From NCBI GenBank assembly GCA_945883695.1, contig CAMCYK010000041.1, positions 1 through 33,356 of the forward strand: 33,356 bases of DNA, given 5' to 3'. A model generated the notes under the pieces. The model was not told the origin of the DNA. It worked only from the letters and a program-made list of their open reading frames with translations, and ran no database searches. The position numbers were made by a program, and so were the translations under genes. Numbering within the stretch: the stretch's first letter is position 1; every line of letters starts with the position of its first letter. This DNA comes from Akkermansia muciniphila (GTDB lineage Bacteria; Verrucomicrobiota; Verrucomicrobiia; Verrucomicrobiales; Akkermansiaceae). This document shows positions 25,155-31,871 of the stretch, in pieces.

Positions 25155-25592
25155 ATGAATGCGATCGAAGAATGTATCGAAGCCTGCAACAAGCTCCTCC
25201 GCGGCGAACTTTCCGCGTTGGAGTCCTACACCCGAGCCATCAAGAAATTCGAGACCGAGGGCGAGCGCACGGCCCTTCAAGGCATCCGTTCCGGCCACGA
25301 GAAGCCGGCGGCCAGCCTGCGGTCCCACATCCAGGACATGGGTGGCAGGCCGTCCGAAAGTTCGGGCGCATGGGGCGGCTTCGTCCAGGCGCTGGAAGGC
25401 GCGGCCCTGGTGCTCGGTGAGTCCCCGCCACTCGCCGTGCTCGAAAAAGGCGAGCAACACGGCATCGACGAGTATCGGGAGGCGCTCGCGGACGAGGACG
25501 TGATGGAGGAAATCAAACAGGTGATCCGCGGCCAGCTGCTGCCCTCCTGCGCGCAACACCTCGTGACGCTCGGGCGCTTGAGGAAAGCGTGA
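25155..25592 (+). CDS. DUF2383 (PA2169-type) four-helix-bundle protein
   Basis: A 145-residue cytoplasmic helical protein: MNAIEECIEACNKLLRGELS, LESYTRAIKKFETEG, SGHEKPAASLRSHIQDMGG, SGAWGGFVQALEGAALVLGE and KGEQHGIDEYREAL. The early C.EACN.L..GE..A...Y..A pattern, the central HE....LR.HI...GG motif and length about 145 match DUF2383/PA2169 family proteins, which adopt a ferritin-like four-helix bundle. Their molecular function is unknown; the genes often sit in stress loci with DUF892 and entericidin-like genes, as here. It has its own well-formed terminator and ends before a convergent DUF892 gene. Confidence 0.85.
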   Translation: MNAIEECIEACNKLLRGELSALESYTRAIKKFETEGERTALQGIRSGHEKPAASLRSHIQDMGGRPSESSGAWGGFVQALEGAALVLGESPPLAVLEKGEQHGIDEYREALADEDVMEEIKQVIRGQLLPSCAQHLVTLGRLRKA

Positions 25593-25721
25593 GCGGTCGT
25601 TGAGTCCTCACTCCCGCGCGCGCAGCCAGCCGCGCGGCTGATCCAGAGCGGCGGGCACGAAAGCCCGTCCGCGAAGTGCATGACCATGCCGCAGCGGGTT
25701 GCGAATTGCGCCGGCCCGCGA

Positions 25722-25764
25722 CAAAGCCGGCATCCCTGGAACGGAACGCCGGCTTTGATTTTCT
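25722..25764 (+). terminator. Intrinsic terminator after the DUF2383 gene
   Basis: CAAAGCCGGC (25722-25731) and GCCGGCTTTG (25748-25757) are exact 10-bp inverted repeats around a 16-nt loop, followed by ATTTTCT. The T-containing tail and position 130 nt past the DUF2383 stop fit a factor-independent terminator. The convergent DUF892 gene ends at 25784, so it may act on both strands. Confidence 0.7.
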
Positions 25765-25783
25765 CCTGACCGCGATCCCCCTG

Positions 25784-26284
25784 CTAAACCGCAACCAACG
25801 ACAGGGGTCTCGCGGTGGAAGGTTCGTACTGACCGGGTGGTGGTTCCGGAAAGGTCTCGGCCATGGCCTCGATCACCTCGTCGAAGCAGCCGGCATCCAC
25901 GTGGAGACCCTCCTCGGCCGCGAGTTTGCGCGCCAGGCGGTAATCCACCATGATCACGCGGTGGAGTTGATGGCAGAAGGTTTCGACCGCAGGATCGTGG
26001 CGCTCGCCGCGATTCTCCCCGGCCAGCCGGGCGCTGCCGACGGCAATTAATTTTCGCATCGACAGACATTCGTCGCCGAGCGCGGAAATCCCGTGGTCCC
26101 ACGCCAGGTCGTTGATCATGTAGCGCCGGTAGCGGGCGGCGGCGAGATAGCCGGTCATGATTTCCCTCAACCGGGGACGAGTCGCTTCCGCGACCAGATC
26201 AGGCAACAGGCGGATGAGCAGTTGTTCCCTGCAATGGATCAAGCGGAGCCTTCCGTAATAGAAGGAAAGGTTTGGTTCTTTCAT
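25784..26284 (-). CDS. DUF892 (YciF-like) ferritin-like protein
   Basis: A 166-residue helical protein. LSFYYGRLRLIHCREQLLIRLLPDLVAEATRPRLREIMTGYLAAARYRR corresponds to the DUF892 opening (F...L..LY..E.QL...LP.....A....L......H...T). The internal LGDECLSMRKLIAVGSARLAGE and the late HQLHRVIMVDYRLARKLAAEEG segment match the family's C.....L..E and ..E...Y..A...A..LG blocks. Several metal-ligand His/Glu positions look altered (for example YLAAARYRRYM where a His is usual), so iron binding is doubtful. CGGAG upstream of the ATG at 26284 supports the start. It is convergent with the DUF2383 gene and fits the stress-locus context. Confidence 0.68.
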   Translation of the reverse strand: MKEPNLSFYYGRLRLIHCREQLLIRLLPDLVAEATRPRLREIMTGYLAAARYRRYMINDLAWDHGISALGDECLSMRKLIAVGSARLAGENRGERHDPAVETFCHQLHRVIMVDYRLARKLAAEEGLHVDAGCFDEVIEAMAETFPEPPPGQYEPSTARPLSLVAV

Positions 26285-26535
26285 CGACTCCGGTTTTGCA
26301 GATGCGATGCCATCTTCAGGACGCCTGCCCGGATAGCCACGGGGAATGTTTCCGGCGTCCCCCGTGGCCCATCACACGGCCGTTCACGACGCAGTTTGCA
26401 GCGCATCACGACGTGTCTTGCACGAAGGATCGAAACACGCGTCCGGCATTCATGCGCTCCGCGGCCCGCCGGCCTGTGAACACCCCATGGGATCCGCCGC
26501 CGCCCTCGTAACGCTCGCGTGCCGGCCGCGAGCCT

Positions 26536-28142
26536 TCAAGCGGAGGGGACGGCGCTCCCCGCACCGCCTCGTTGAAGCAGCAGACGCAGGTCGGACGGAC
26601 TTACCGGCTTCACCAGATGTTCGTCAAAACCCGCCTCCCGCGACCGGGCCATGTCCTGCGGCTGTCCCCACCCGCTGAGCGCGACCAGAGTCACCCCCGC
26701 GCCGCCCTGCAAGGCCCGGATCTTCCGCGCGGCTTCAAAGCCATCCATCCGGGGCATGCCGAGATCCATCAAGACCAGGTCCGGCAACGACAGGGCCACC
26801 TTGCGCACCGCCTCTTCCCCGTCATACGCCACGTCCACCTCGCGACCCTCCAGCTTGAAAAACATCGCGAGAATGTCGGCGGTGCTCTTCGCGTCCTCGA
26901 CGATCAGCACCCGCTGCCATTTCCCGCTGTCCTCGACCACCCCCGCCGGCGCTCCGGTATCACCCGGTGCCTTGACGGTCGCGCCGGCAGGCAGGCGGAT
27001 CGTGAACTCGCTGCCCTTTCCAATCCCGGCGCTTTTCACCTCGATGCATCCCCCGTGCAGCTCCACCAGCATTTTCGCCAGCGTGAGCCCGATCCCCACG
27101 CCGTCTTGACGACCGTGTTCGTCCTGCTCGAACCGGTTGAAGATACTCTCGATCCGGGACGCTTCGAGCCCGCGCCCGTCGTCGGTGATCGCGATCCACG
27201 GCCGCGCGTCTCCCGCCACGCCGAAGGACAGCCGGATGCTCCCCCCGGCCGGGGTGTATCTCGCGGCATTCGACAGCAGGTTCGAGACGACCTGCGCGAT
27301 CCGGTGGGCGTCCACCTCCACGTCCACGCCGGCTCCCCCGGATTGGATCTCGAAATGCTGCCCTTGCTCCTTGAACAGCGGCCGGCAAGCATCCGCCGCC
27401 CCGCGCAGGAGCTCATCGAGCGGAACCACCGATTTCTTCAAGGCGATCTTTCCCGTGTTGATCCGTGCCATGTCCAGGAGATCGTCGATAAGATGCACCA
27501 TCTGTCCGGTCTGGCGCTCCATCATCGCGGCCCCCCGGGCAACCATTCCGGGATCCGACGATAAAGCCCGGATCACTTCCAGCCCGGTCAGGATGGAAAC
27601 CAGCGGATTTCTCAGTTCGTGCGCGAGCGTCGCAAGGAACGGGTCCTTGCGGCAATGCGCCTCGCTCTCGACGAGTTTCGCCTCGATCGCGCGACGCTCG
27701 GTGACATCCCGCGAGATCGACAACAGCGCCGCCCGTCACCCGGCGCGGCATGCAGCGAAACCACCGCCACGTTCCACCATCTCGGCAGGCCGTCCAAAGT
27801 CGCGCCGCACGCTTCGAAGCGTCCCACGCCGCCGGCCAACGCCAGGTCGATCGCGTTGCGGGCGGCTTGCTGGTGGTCGTCGCCCGCCCACAACTTGACC
27901 CAGTCCAATCCGACCACCGGATCGAGCCCCTGCGCCTCGATCATCTCCAGTCCCCGGGTGTTGATCCCGGTGATTTTTCCGGCGCGATCCAGAATCTTGA
28001 TGCAGTCCGGGCTGTGCTCCATCACCGCCGGGCACACATCCGGGTCTCCGGCCAGGGAGCGTTTGCCATCCGCCGCCGCTTTCCCACCCGCATGGGGCAT
28101 TGGGTCCAACCGGTCAGCCGGCTTCCTGGCGTCGAAAGGCAT
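26536..28142 (-). pseudogene. PAS/histidine kinase/receiver hybrid with a frameshift
   Basis: Read from the ATG at 28142, the first frame gives a PAS domain (DVCPAVMEHSPDCIKILD, ITGINTRGLEMIE, LDPVVGLDWVKLW, LPRWWNVAVVSLHAAPGDG). Near 27730 the frame must shift by one base to continue as LLSISRDVTERRAIEAKLVE, the usual PAS-to-kinase linker. Then come HisKA (FLATLAHELRNPLVSIL), the ATPase boxes (NLLSNAARYT, DDGRGL, DGVGIGLTLAKMLVELHGG) and a receiver (VLIVEDAKSTADIL, DLVLMDLGMPRMDGFEAA, HLVKPVSPSDL), ending at 26536. A single missing base explains it, so this is a 535-residue soluble hybrid kinase that is either broken or misread in the assembly. The kinase half has no in-frame ATG near the break, only a TTG at 27723. 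All catalytic motifs are intact. Confidence 0.78.
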
Positions 28143-28179
28143 GACGTGTAAACTAGACCCGCCAGGGGAACTTACAACT

Positions 28180-28196
28180 TGCAAGATGCCTTGCAG
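28180..28196. promoter_or_regulatory. TGCAAG...CTTGCA inverted repeat upstream of the hybrid kinase
   Basis: TGCAAG and CTTGCA flank a 4-base centre about 40 bp before the hybrid kinase start. It contains the TGCAAGATGC motif, the reverse complement of the site upstream of the sigma-54 regulator. A dyad this close to the start could be an operator. No matching sigma-54 -24 element is seen beside the TTGCA. Confidence 0.35.
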
Positions 28197-28278
28197 GGGC
28201 GGTCGCCACCACCCGTCCGGCGGGCGGGCCGCCGTGGCTGGATGGGGCACACTTTTGGCACACCCTCCCCCGCTCCAC

Positions 28279-28307
28279 AAAAAATCCCGGCGCCTTTCAG
28301 CTCCGGG
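28279..28307 (-). terminator. Intrinsic terminator downstream of the tRNA-Leu fragment
   Basis: On the - strand, CCCGG and CCGGG (28303-28307 and 28286-28290), with two further G-C pairs inside, enclose a short loop. They are followed directly by ATTTTTTG (six T, 28279-28284). It begins 23 nt beyond the tRNA 3' end and is oriented to stop its transcript. It is the best-formed T-run terminator in the window and appears to be the native terminator of the original tRNA gene. Confidence 0.75.
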
Positions 28308-28329
28308 CCTCGATGATTAGAAAGAACAT

Positions 28330-28380
28330 GCGCGCGAGAGGACTCGAACCTCCACATCCTTGCGAATACTAGAACCTGAA
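28330..28380 (-). tRNA. 3' half of tRNA-Leu(CAG), probable attachment-site remnant
   Basis: On the - strand the sequence gives an anticodon loop TTCAGGT (CAG at 28376-28378), the 3' half of the anticodon stem, a Leu-type variable arm (ATTC-GCAA-GGAT), a T arm with TTCGAGT loop and paired GGAGG/CCTCT stem, and CGCGCGC as the 3' side of the acceptor stem, with A as discriminator. The 5' half is absent: no GCGCGCG acceptor strand or D arm lies in the AT-richer DNA beyond 28381, and the anticodon stem loses a matching partner just past the loop. CCA is not encoded. This is the pattern left when an integrase-type element recombines within a tRNA anticodon loop. It is not a functional tRNA gene here. 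Confidence 0.75.
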
Positions 28381-28498
28381 TGCAGCTAAGCCACTGACTG
28401 CCAATCATCTGAATTCTCATAAGTCCTTAAAATTGCCCGAATCTGCCACAGAGGGGCAAGATGGATTGGAGCAATTTGGGGCACGAACGGGAATGTAT

Positions 28499-28517
28499 TT
28501 TGTCACCATTTGTCACC
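28499..28517 (+). repeat. Direct repeat TTTGTCACC x2, 10-bp period
   Basis: TTTGTCACC occurs at 28499-28507 and again at 28509-28517, spaced one helical turn apart, between the tRNA-Leu remnant and the first HTH gene. Tandem sites on one face of the helix are how excisionase-type proteins often bind next to attachment sites. The link is inferred from position only. Confidence 0.5.
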
Positions 28518-28584
28518 TATCGCCAATGAGTTACAAGAACCCGAGTTGCTTGCCAAAGCCCCAGTTGACAAGGCATTCACGGGC

Positions 28585-28786
28585 ATGGACCCGCACCCTA
28601 CCCCGCCGCGCCGCGAACTCGACCTCATGACCGAACAAGACCTCGCCCACCACCTCAAGGTCTGCCGCCCCCAGCTCTACAACTGGCGCGTTGCCGGGCT
28701 GATCCCCCTACTTCAAGCTGGGCAAGGCCGTCCGCTTCCGGGTGGCGGATGTGACCACTGCGATCGAGCGAATCAGGATTGGGTGA
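28585..28786 (+). pseudogene. Excisionase-like HTH gene, copy 1, frameshifted
   Basis: From the ATG at 28585 the frame reads ...RELDLMTEQDLAHHLKVCRPQLYNWRVAGLIP, a winged HTH of the excisionase/MerR-like HTH_17 type (LMTEQDLAHHL..CR.QLYNWR.AGLIP). At a run of five C (28704-28708) the frame shifts. Removing one C restores YFKLGKAVRFRVADVTTAIERIRIG and a stop at 28784-28786. The copy at 31085 has four C at this point and reads through correctly, which shows that the fifth C is an insertion or an error. It would be about 66 residues, a normal size for small phage- or island-type excisionases and plasmid regulators. It lies about 200 bp inside the presumed island end. Confidence 0.7.
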
Positions 28787-28922
28787 GCCGACGGCCTCGC
28801 GGATGATCTCGCCCGACAAGACGAACCCGACCATCCACCCGGCTACAAGAGGCCCATCCAACCGGTGCATTCCTGGCACCGGAAAATCTTGTGAACGCCG
28901 CTGCATGGGCTAGGCTCCAGCT

Positions 28923-29246
28923 GTGAAAGCAAAAGACGAAGCCAGAAAGCCCCTGCGGGGACGCCCCAAGGTTCCGGTAAAGAAGCGGATCAACACCCGC
29001 TTCCCGGAATCCCTGGCAGCAAAGATCGAGTATGCGGCGGCCATCCGAGGCGTCGCTGTCGCAGCTTTCATCCAGGAGGCCGTGGCCGCGCAGGCCGAGC
29101 AGGTCATCGAGGCCGAGTCCCGCTGGCAACTGACCCGTGACCAAGCCGCCGCGGTGACGGCCCTCATTGCCAGCCCGCCCAAGGCCAACAAAAAGATGGT
29201 GGAGGCCGCCAAAGAAGCATCGCGCCATGTCGTCCTACGCGATTGA
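28923..29246 (+). CDS. DUF1778 (TacA-like) antitoxin
   Basis: A 107-residue protein started by GTG. A basic lead (KPLRGRPKVPVKK) precedes a ribbon-helix-helix domain (RINTRFPESLAAKIEYAAAIRGVAVAAFIQEAVAAQAEQVIE), then a toxin-binding tail (WQLTRDQAAAVTALIASPPKANKKMVEAAKEA), the layout of DUF1778 antitoxins. These bind and neutralise a GNAT toxin and repress their own operon through the RHH domain. The stop overlaps the start of the GNAT gene by 20 nt, the usual antitoxin-first order. The lead is longer than usual, and a later start cannot be excluded. No clear ribosome binding site or operator was seen upstream. Confidence 0.82.
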   Translation: MKAKDEARKPLRGRPKVPVKKRINTRFPESLAAKIEYAAAIRGVAVAAFIQEAVAAQAEQVIEAESRWQLTRDQAAAVTALIASPPKANKKMVEAAKEASRHVVLRD

Positions 29247-29748
29247 GCGCCTCTCGGCCGACCACGACCGGGCCGCCTTCACCAGCGGTCTCGACTCGGT
29301 CGATCGCTATCTGAGGGAGACCGCCCGCGGGCATTCGGAAAAGGGCGTGAGCATCACCCGCGTGCTCGTTGGTATCGATGCTGCACCCCCCAAGCCGATC
29401 TTGGGCTTCTTCACGCTGTCCCCCATCCTGATCGAAGCCAAACCGTGGCCCAAAGCCCCCAAGGGGCTGCCGAACCAACCGGTTCCCGCGATCTTGCTCG
29501 GACGGCTTGCGGTGGCCGCGACGCACCAGGGCAAAGGGCTCGGCGCGATGCTGGTCGCCACCGCCTGCCAGATTGCCACCGAGACCATCACCCTCGCCGG
29601 CGGAATCGGCTTGGTTGTGGACGCCGCCCATCCGCAAGCCGCGTCTTTTTACGCCAGCTTCGGTTTCAAGGCGGTTTCCCCCGGCGGCCTGAGGATGTTT
29701 CTGCCGGCGAAATCCCTCAAAACCGGGGTCGAAATCAGGAGGGAGTAG
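29227..29748 (+). CDS. GNAT-family toxin (TacT/AtaT-like)
   Basis: A 173-residue acetyltransferase. The N-terminus YAIERLSADHDRAAFTSGLDSVDRYLRETA is the hallmark of TacT/AtaT toxins (the F.CG...LD.YL pattern, here F.SGLDSVDRYL). The acetyl-CoA loop is HQGKGLG (100-106), and Tyr142 in AASFYASFGF is the catalytic tyrosine position. LLGRLAVAATHQG and the end segment RMFLPAK also match. Such toxins acetylate the amino group of charged tRNAs and block translation until bound by the DUF1778 antitoxin. The ATG at 29227 overlaps the antitoxin's end by 20 nt, so the pair is co-translated. It looks intact and is the only undamaged module of this part of the island. Confidence 0.85.
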   Translation: MSSYAIERLSADHDRAAFTSGLDSVDRYLRETARGHSEKGVSITRVLVGIDAAPPKPILGFFTLSPILIEAKPWPKAPKGLPNQPVPAILLGRLAVAATHQGKGLGAMLVATACQIATETITLAGGIGLVVDAAHPQAASFYASFGFKAVSPGGLRMFLPAKSLKTGVEIRRE

Positions 29749-29789
29749 CCCCGCCGTCGGCGCACACGAAAGCTTCGCCGCGACAAGCA

Positions 29790-29882
29790 CTCCCTCTCAT
29801 TCACGGATCAATCTGCCATCAGAGGCTTCACGTGCGGGCTGCCGATGTCGTCTCAGCGATCGAGCGGATGAGGATCGGGTAG
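29790..29882 (+). pseudogene. Excisionase-like HTH gene, copy 2, 3' remnant
   Basis: From about 29829 the frame reads HVRAADVVSAIERMRIG and a TAG stop at 29880-29882, nearly the same as the end of copies 1 and 3 (RFRVADVTTAIERIRIG and RFRAADVASAIERMRIG). The N-terminal HTH is missing or too altered to recognise, although LPLIHGSICHQRL just upstream may be its eroded remainder. It is a relic between the GNAT toxin and the metallophosphoesterase genes. Confidence 0.6.
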
Positions 29883-30051
29883 CACACCCTCACCCCGATT
29901 GAGAAAGATCCGACCTGCAACTGGCGCATGGTCGGCAGGAAACGATAAAACCAAGAGAACGGTATCAGGCTGCCGAGGTATTGATCCGGGCCTGCCACAG
30001 CGCCAGAATGCCTCCGGACCAATGCGGCAGATTGCCGGCCAACTCCACGAA

Positions 30052-30796
30052 ATGAAGATCCACGTCCTCAGCGACCTCCACCTCGAGTTCGGCCCTATCA
30101 CCCTACCGCGGGTCGATGCCGACCTCGTCGTGCTGGCAGGTGACGTGCACACCAAACGGAACGGGATCCCGTGGATCCGGCGGACATTCCCCGAAGTCCC
30201 TGTGATCTACATCGTCGGAAATCACGAGTTCTACGGCGAGAAAGCTCCGGGCCTGCTCGACAAGCTCAAGTCGGAGACGGGCGGCAGCAACATCCGCGTC
30301 CTTGAGAACGAGTTTGTGGAAATCGGCGGATACCGGATTTTCGGTGCCACCCTCTGGAGCGATCTTGCCCTTTTCGGGGACCCGCAGACCGGGTCCATCG
30401 AGGCGCTTGCGATGAACGACTACAAGCGCATCCATCACTCGGTCACTTATCGAAAGCTGCGGCCGGTGGATACCAGGGTTAGCCACCTTGATTCAGTGAG
30501 GGCCATCGAGTCCTTCCTCGCGACCGGCGATCCCCGCCGCTCGGTCGTCGTCACCCATCACGCACCGTCCGTTCACTCGCTGCCGCCAGATCCGCATTCA
30601 GGATCCGGTCAGCTGCGCCTACGCCTCTCGCCTGGAAGTTTTGATCCAAAGGACAAGGCCACTGATCTGGATCCACGGGCACATCCATCATTCGCAGGAC
30701 TACGCGGTTGGGGAAACGAGGATCATCGCCAACCCGCGGGGGTATGCCGACAGTCCAAACGACGACTTCAGCCCGGAGTTGGTCATCGAGCTTTAG
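30052..30796 (+). pseudogene. Metallophosphoesterase with a frameshift
   Basis: From the ATG at 30052 the protein begins MKIHVLSDLHLEFGP, then DLVVLAGDVHTKRNGIPW and VIYIVGNHEFYG: the D-x-H, GD-x-H/K and GNHE metal-binding motifs of calcineurin-like phosphoesterases. VVVTHHAPSVHSLPP follows. Just after this, near 30590, the frame breaks. One base fewer gives DRIQDPVSCAYASRLEVLIQ, IWIHGHIHHSQDYAVGETRIIANPRGY and FSPELVIEL with a stop at 30794-30796, restoring the final GH-x-H motif. The restored length is 247 residues, normal for the family. As written, the protein would lose the last metal-ligand motif and be inactive. Its natural substrate is unknown; such genes are common accessory genes on islands. 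Confidence 0.75.
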
Positions 30797-31084
30797 CACG
30801 CAAAGATTCCGGCCCGCAGCGAGTGCCCCAAGGTCCCTATGAATCAGAAATATTGCCATCACCACCACCCTGGAAGAGTGGCAAAGCGCGACCTTCCTAG
30901 GCAGCCACGCGCCTCGTGAGTGGCGGCGCCAATGACCCAATGGGCCTAAGAGCATTCTCCGAGGTAAGCTTTGACCACCGAGCAAGAGGCCAAAGCACTT
31001 TTCCGGGTCGGCAGGTAAACTCCTAGATTGATACGCTACCTTACGGTCCCTAGGCATGGAAGAGGATCAGGCGGTCGTGCAATC

Positions 31085-31207
31085 TGTCGCCGCCAACTCT
31101 ACAACTGGCGCATCGCCGGGCTGATCCCCTACTTCAAGCTGGGCAAGGCGGTGAGGTTCCGGGCGGCCGACGTGGCCTCGGCAATCGAGCGGATGCGGAT
31201 TGGGTGA
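31085..31207 (+). pseudogene. Excisionase-like HTH gene, copy 3, 5'-truncated
   Basis: The frame gives CRRQLYNWRIAGLIPYFKLG, then KAVRFRAADVASAIERMRIG and a TGA stop at 31205-31207, closely matching the frame-corrected copy 1 in both protein and DNA. Upstream of the first Cys the likeness is lost at once (RHGRGSGGRAI instead of the LMTEQDLAHHLKV expected), so the first helix of the HTH is missing. An ATG at 31056 lies in another frame. It is probably a recombination remnant. Confidence 0.65.
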
Positions 31208-31871
31208 GGTTCAAACCCTCTTGGATGGCGGATCGGCAGGGAGGCCTGCCGGAGCTGCGCTTTTCTTTGATTTCATGGGCATTGGTGCGTTGTGGAGCTA
31301 GCTTGATGACGTAGGGATCGTGGCGCTGAACGGCCGATCTTTGTGAAATCCGTGTGGAATCGGAGGGATTTTGTCGCGGAACTCGGATCGATTCCCGCCC
31401 CTGTCCGCCACCCGCCCTCCGGTGTTCCGGAAGTCTTGGCAGTGGTGGCAAAAGGCTTGTCCATCTGTCACACCTTTGCCAGATCGGCGAGTCGGATCAA
31501 GATCCGATTGCCACGTCGAGCGGTCCGCTCCAGTCTCTCCCGCATCGCATGGTTCGAGTCGCATTCCTTACCGAGTTCTTGCCGGAAACCCGCCCAGGCA
31601 TCGCAGCAGGGGTTCCCGCGGTTGACGGGGACAGCGCCACGAGGTGGGCAAGGCGTTGGGGTGTTCTGTAAGACGTAGGCGATCTTTTCCCGTGAAGCGA
31701 CGCAATGGGGGCCAAGTAATCTGGAACGGAGGGTGCGCCCGTGGGATGTCCGGCGAGCTTTGTTCCCCCTGAGTTCAAGGGAGTTCAATCGCCGAGAAGC
31801 CGAATCTGCTTCGTTTTCCGAATGGGTTGGCACGGCCAGAGCCATTGGTTGGCGTGTAGCGTTCTCTTGAG
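31208..31871. other. 664-bp stretch without recognisable genes
   Basis: Several open frames of 80-125 codons exist on both strands but overlap one another and have Arg/Ser/Pro-rich, family-free translations. No start with a ribosome binding site, no transposase motif and no terminal inverted repeat was seen. It probably is decayed DNA between the third HTH remnant and the RHS/lipoprotein cassette. A GC-rich to AT-richer change occurs near its right end, about 31880. Confidence 0.4.

Noticed and set aside
26336-26368. 9-bp inverted repeat GCCACGGGG/CCCCGTGGC as a terminator of the hybrid kinase gene
   Set aside because: It is 170 nt past the stop, has a 15-nt loop and no T run on the needed strand; too weak to list as a feature.
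28381-28430. 5' half of a tRNA that would complete the tRNA-Leu
   Set aside because: No acceptor strand GCGCGCG or D arm is present, and the anticodon stem loses complementarity immediately past the loop.
31824-31842. TGGCAC with a GC ten bases on, like a sigma-54 promoter
   Set aside because: The -12 half (GAGCC) matches poorly and no + strand gene follows.
31343-31845. Overlapping 80-125 codon frames as island genes
   Set aside because: They overlap on both strands, lack family motifs and ribosome binding sites, and have shadow-like composition.
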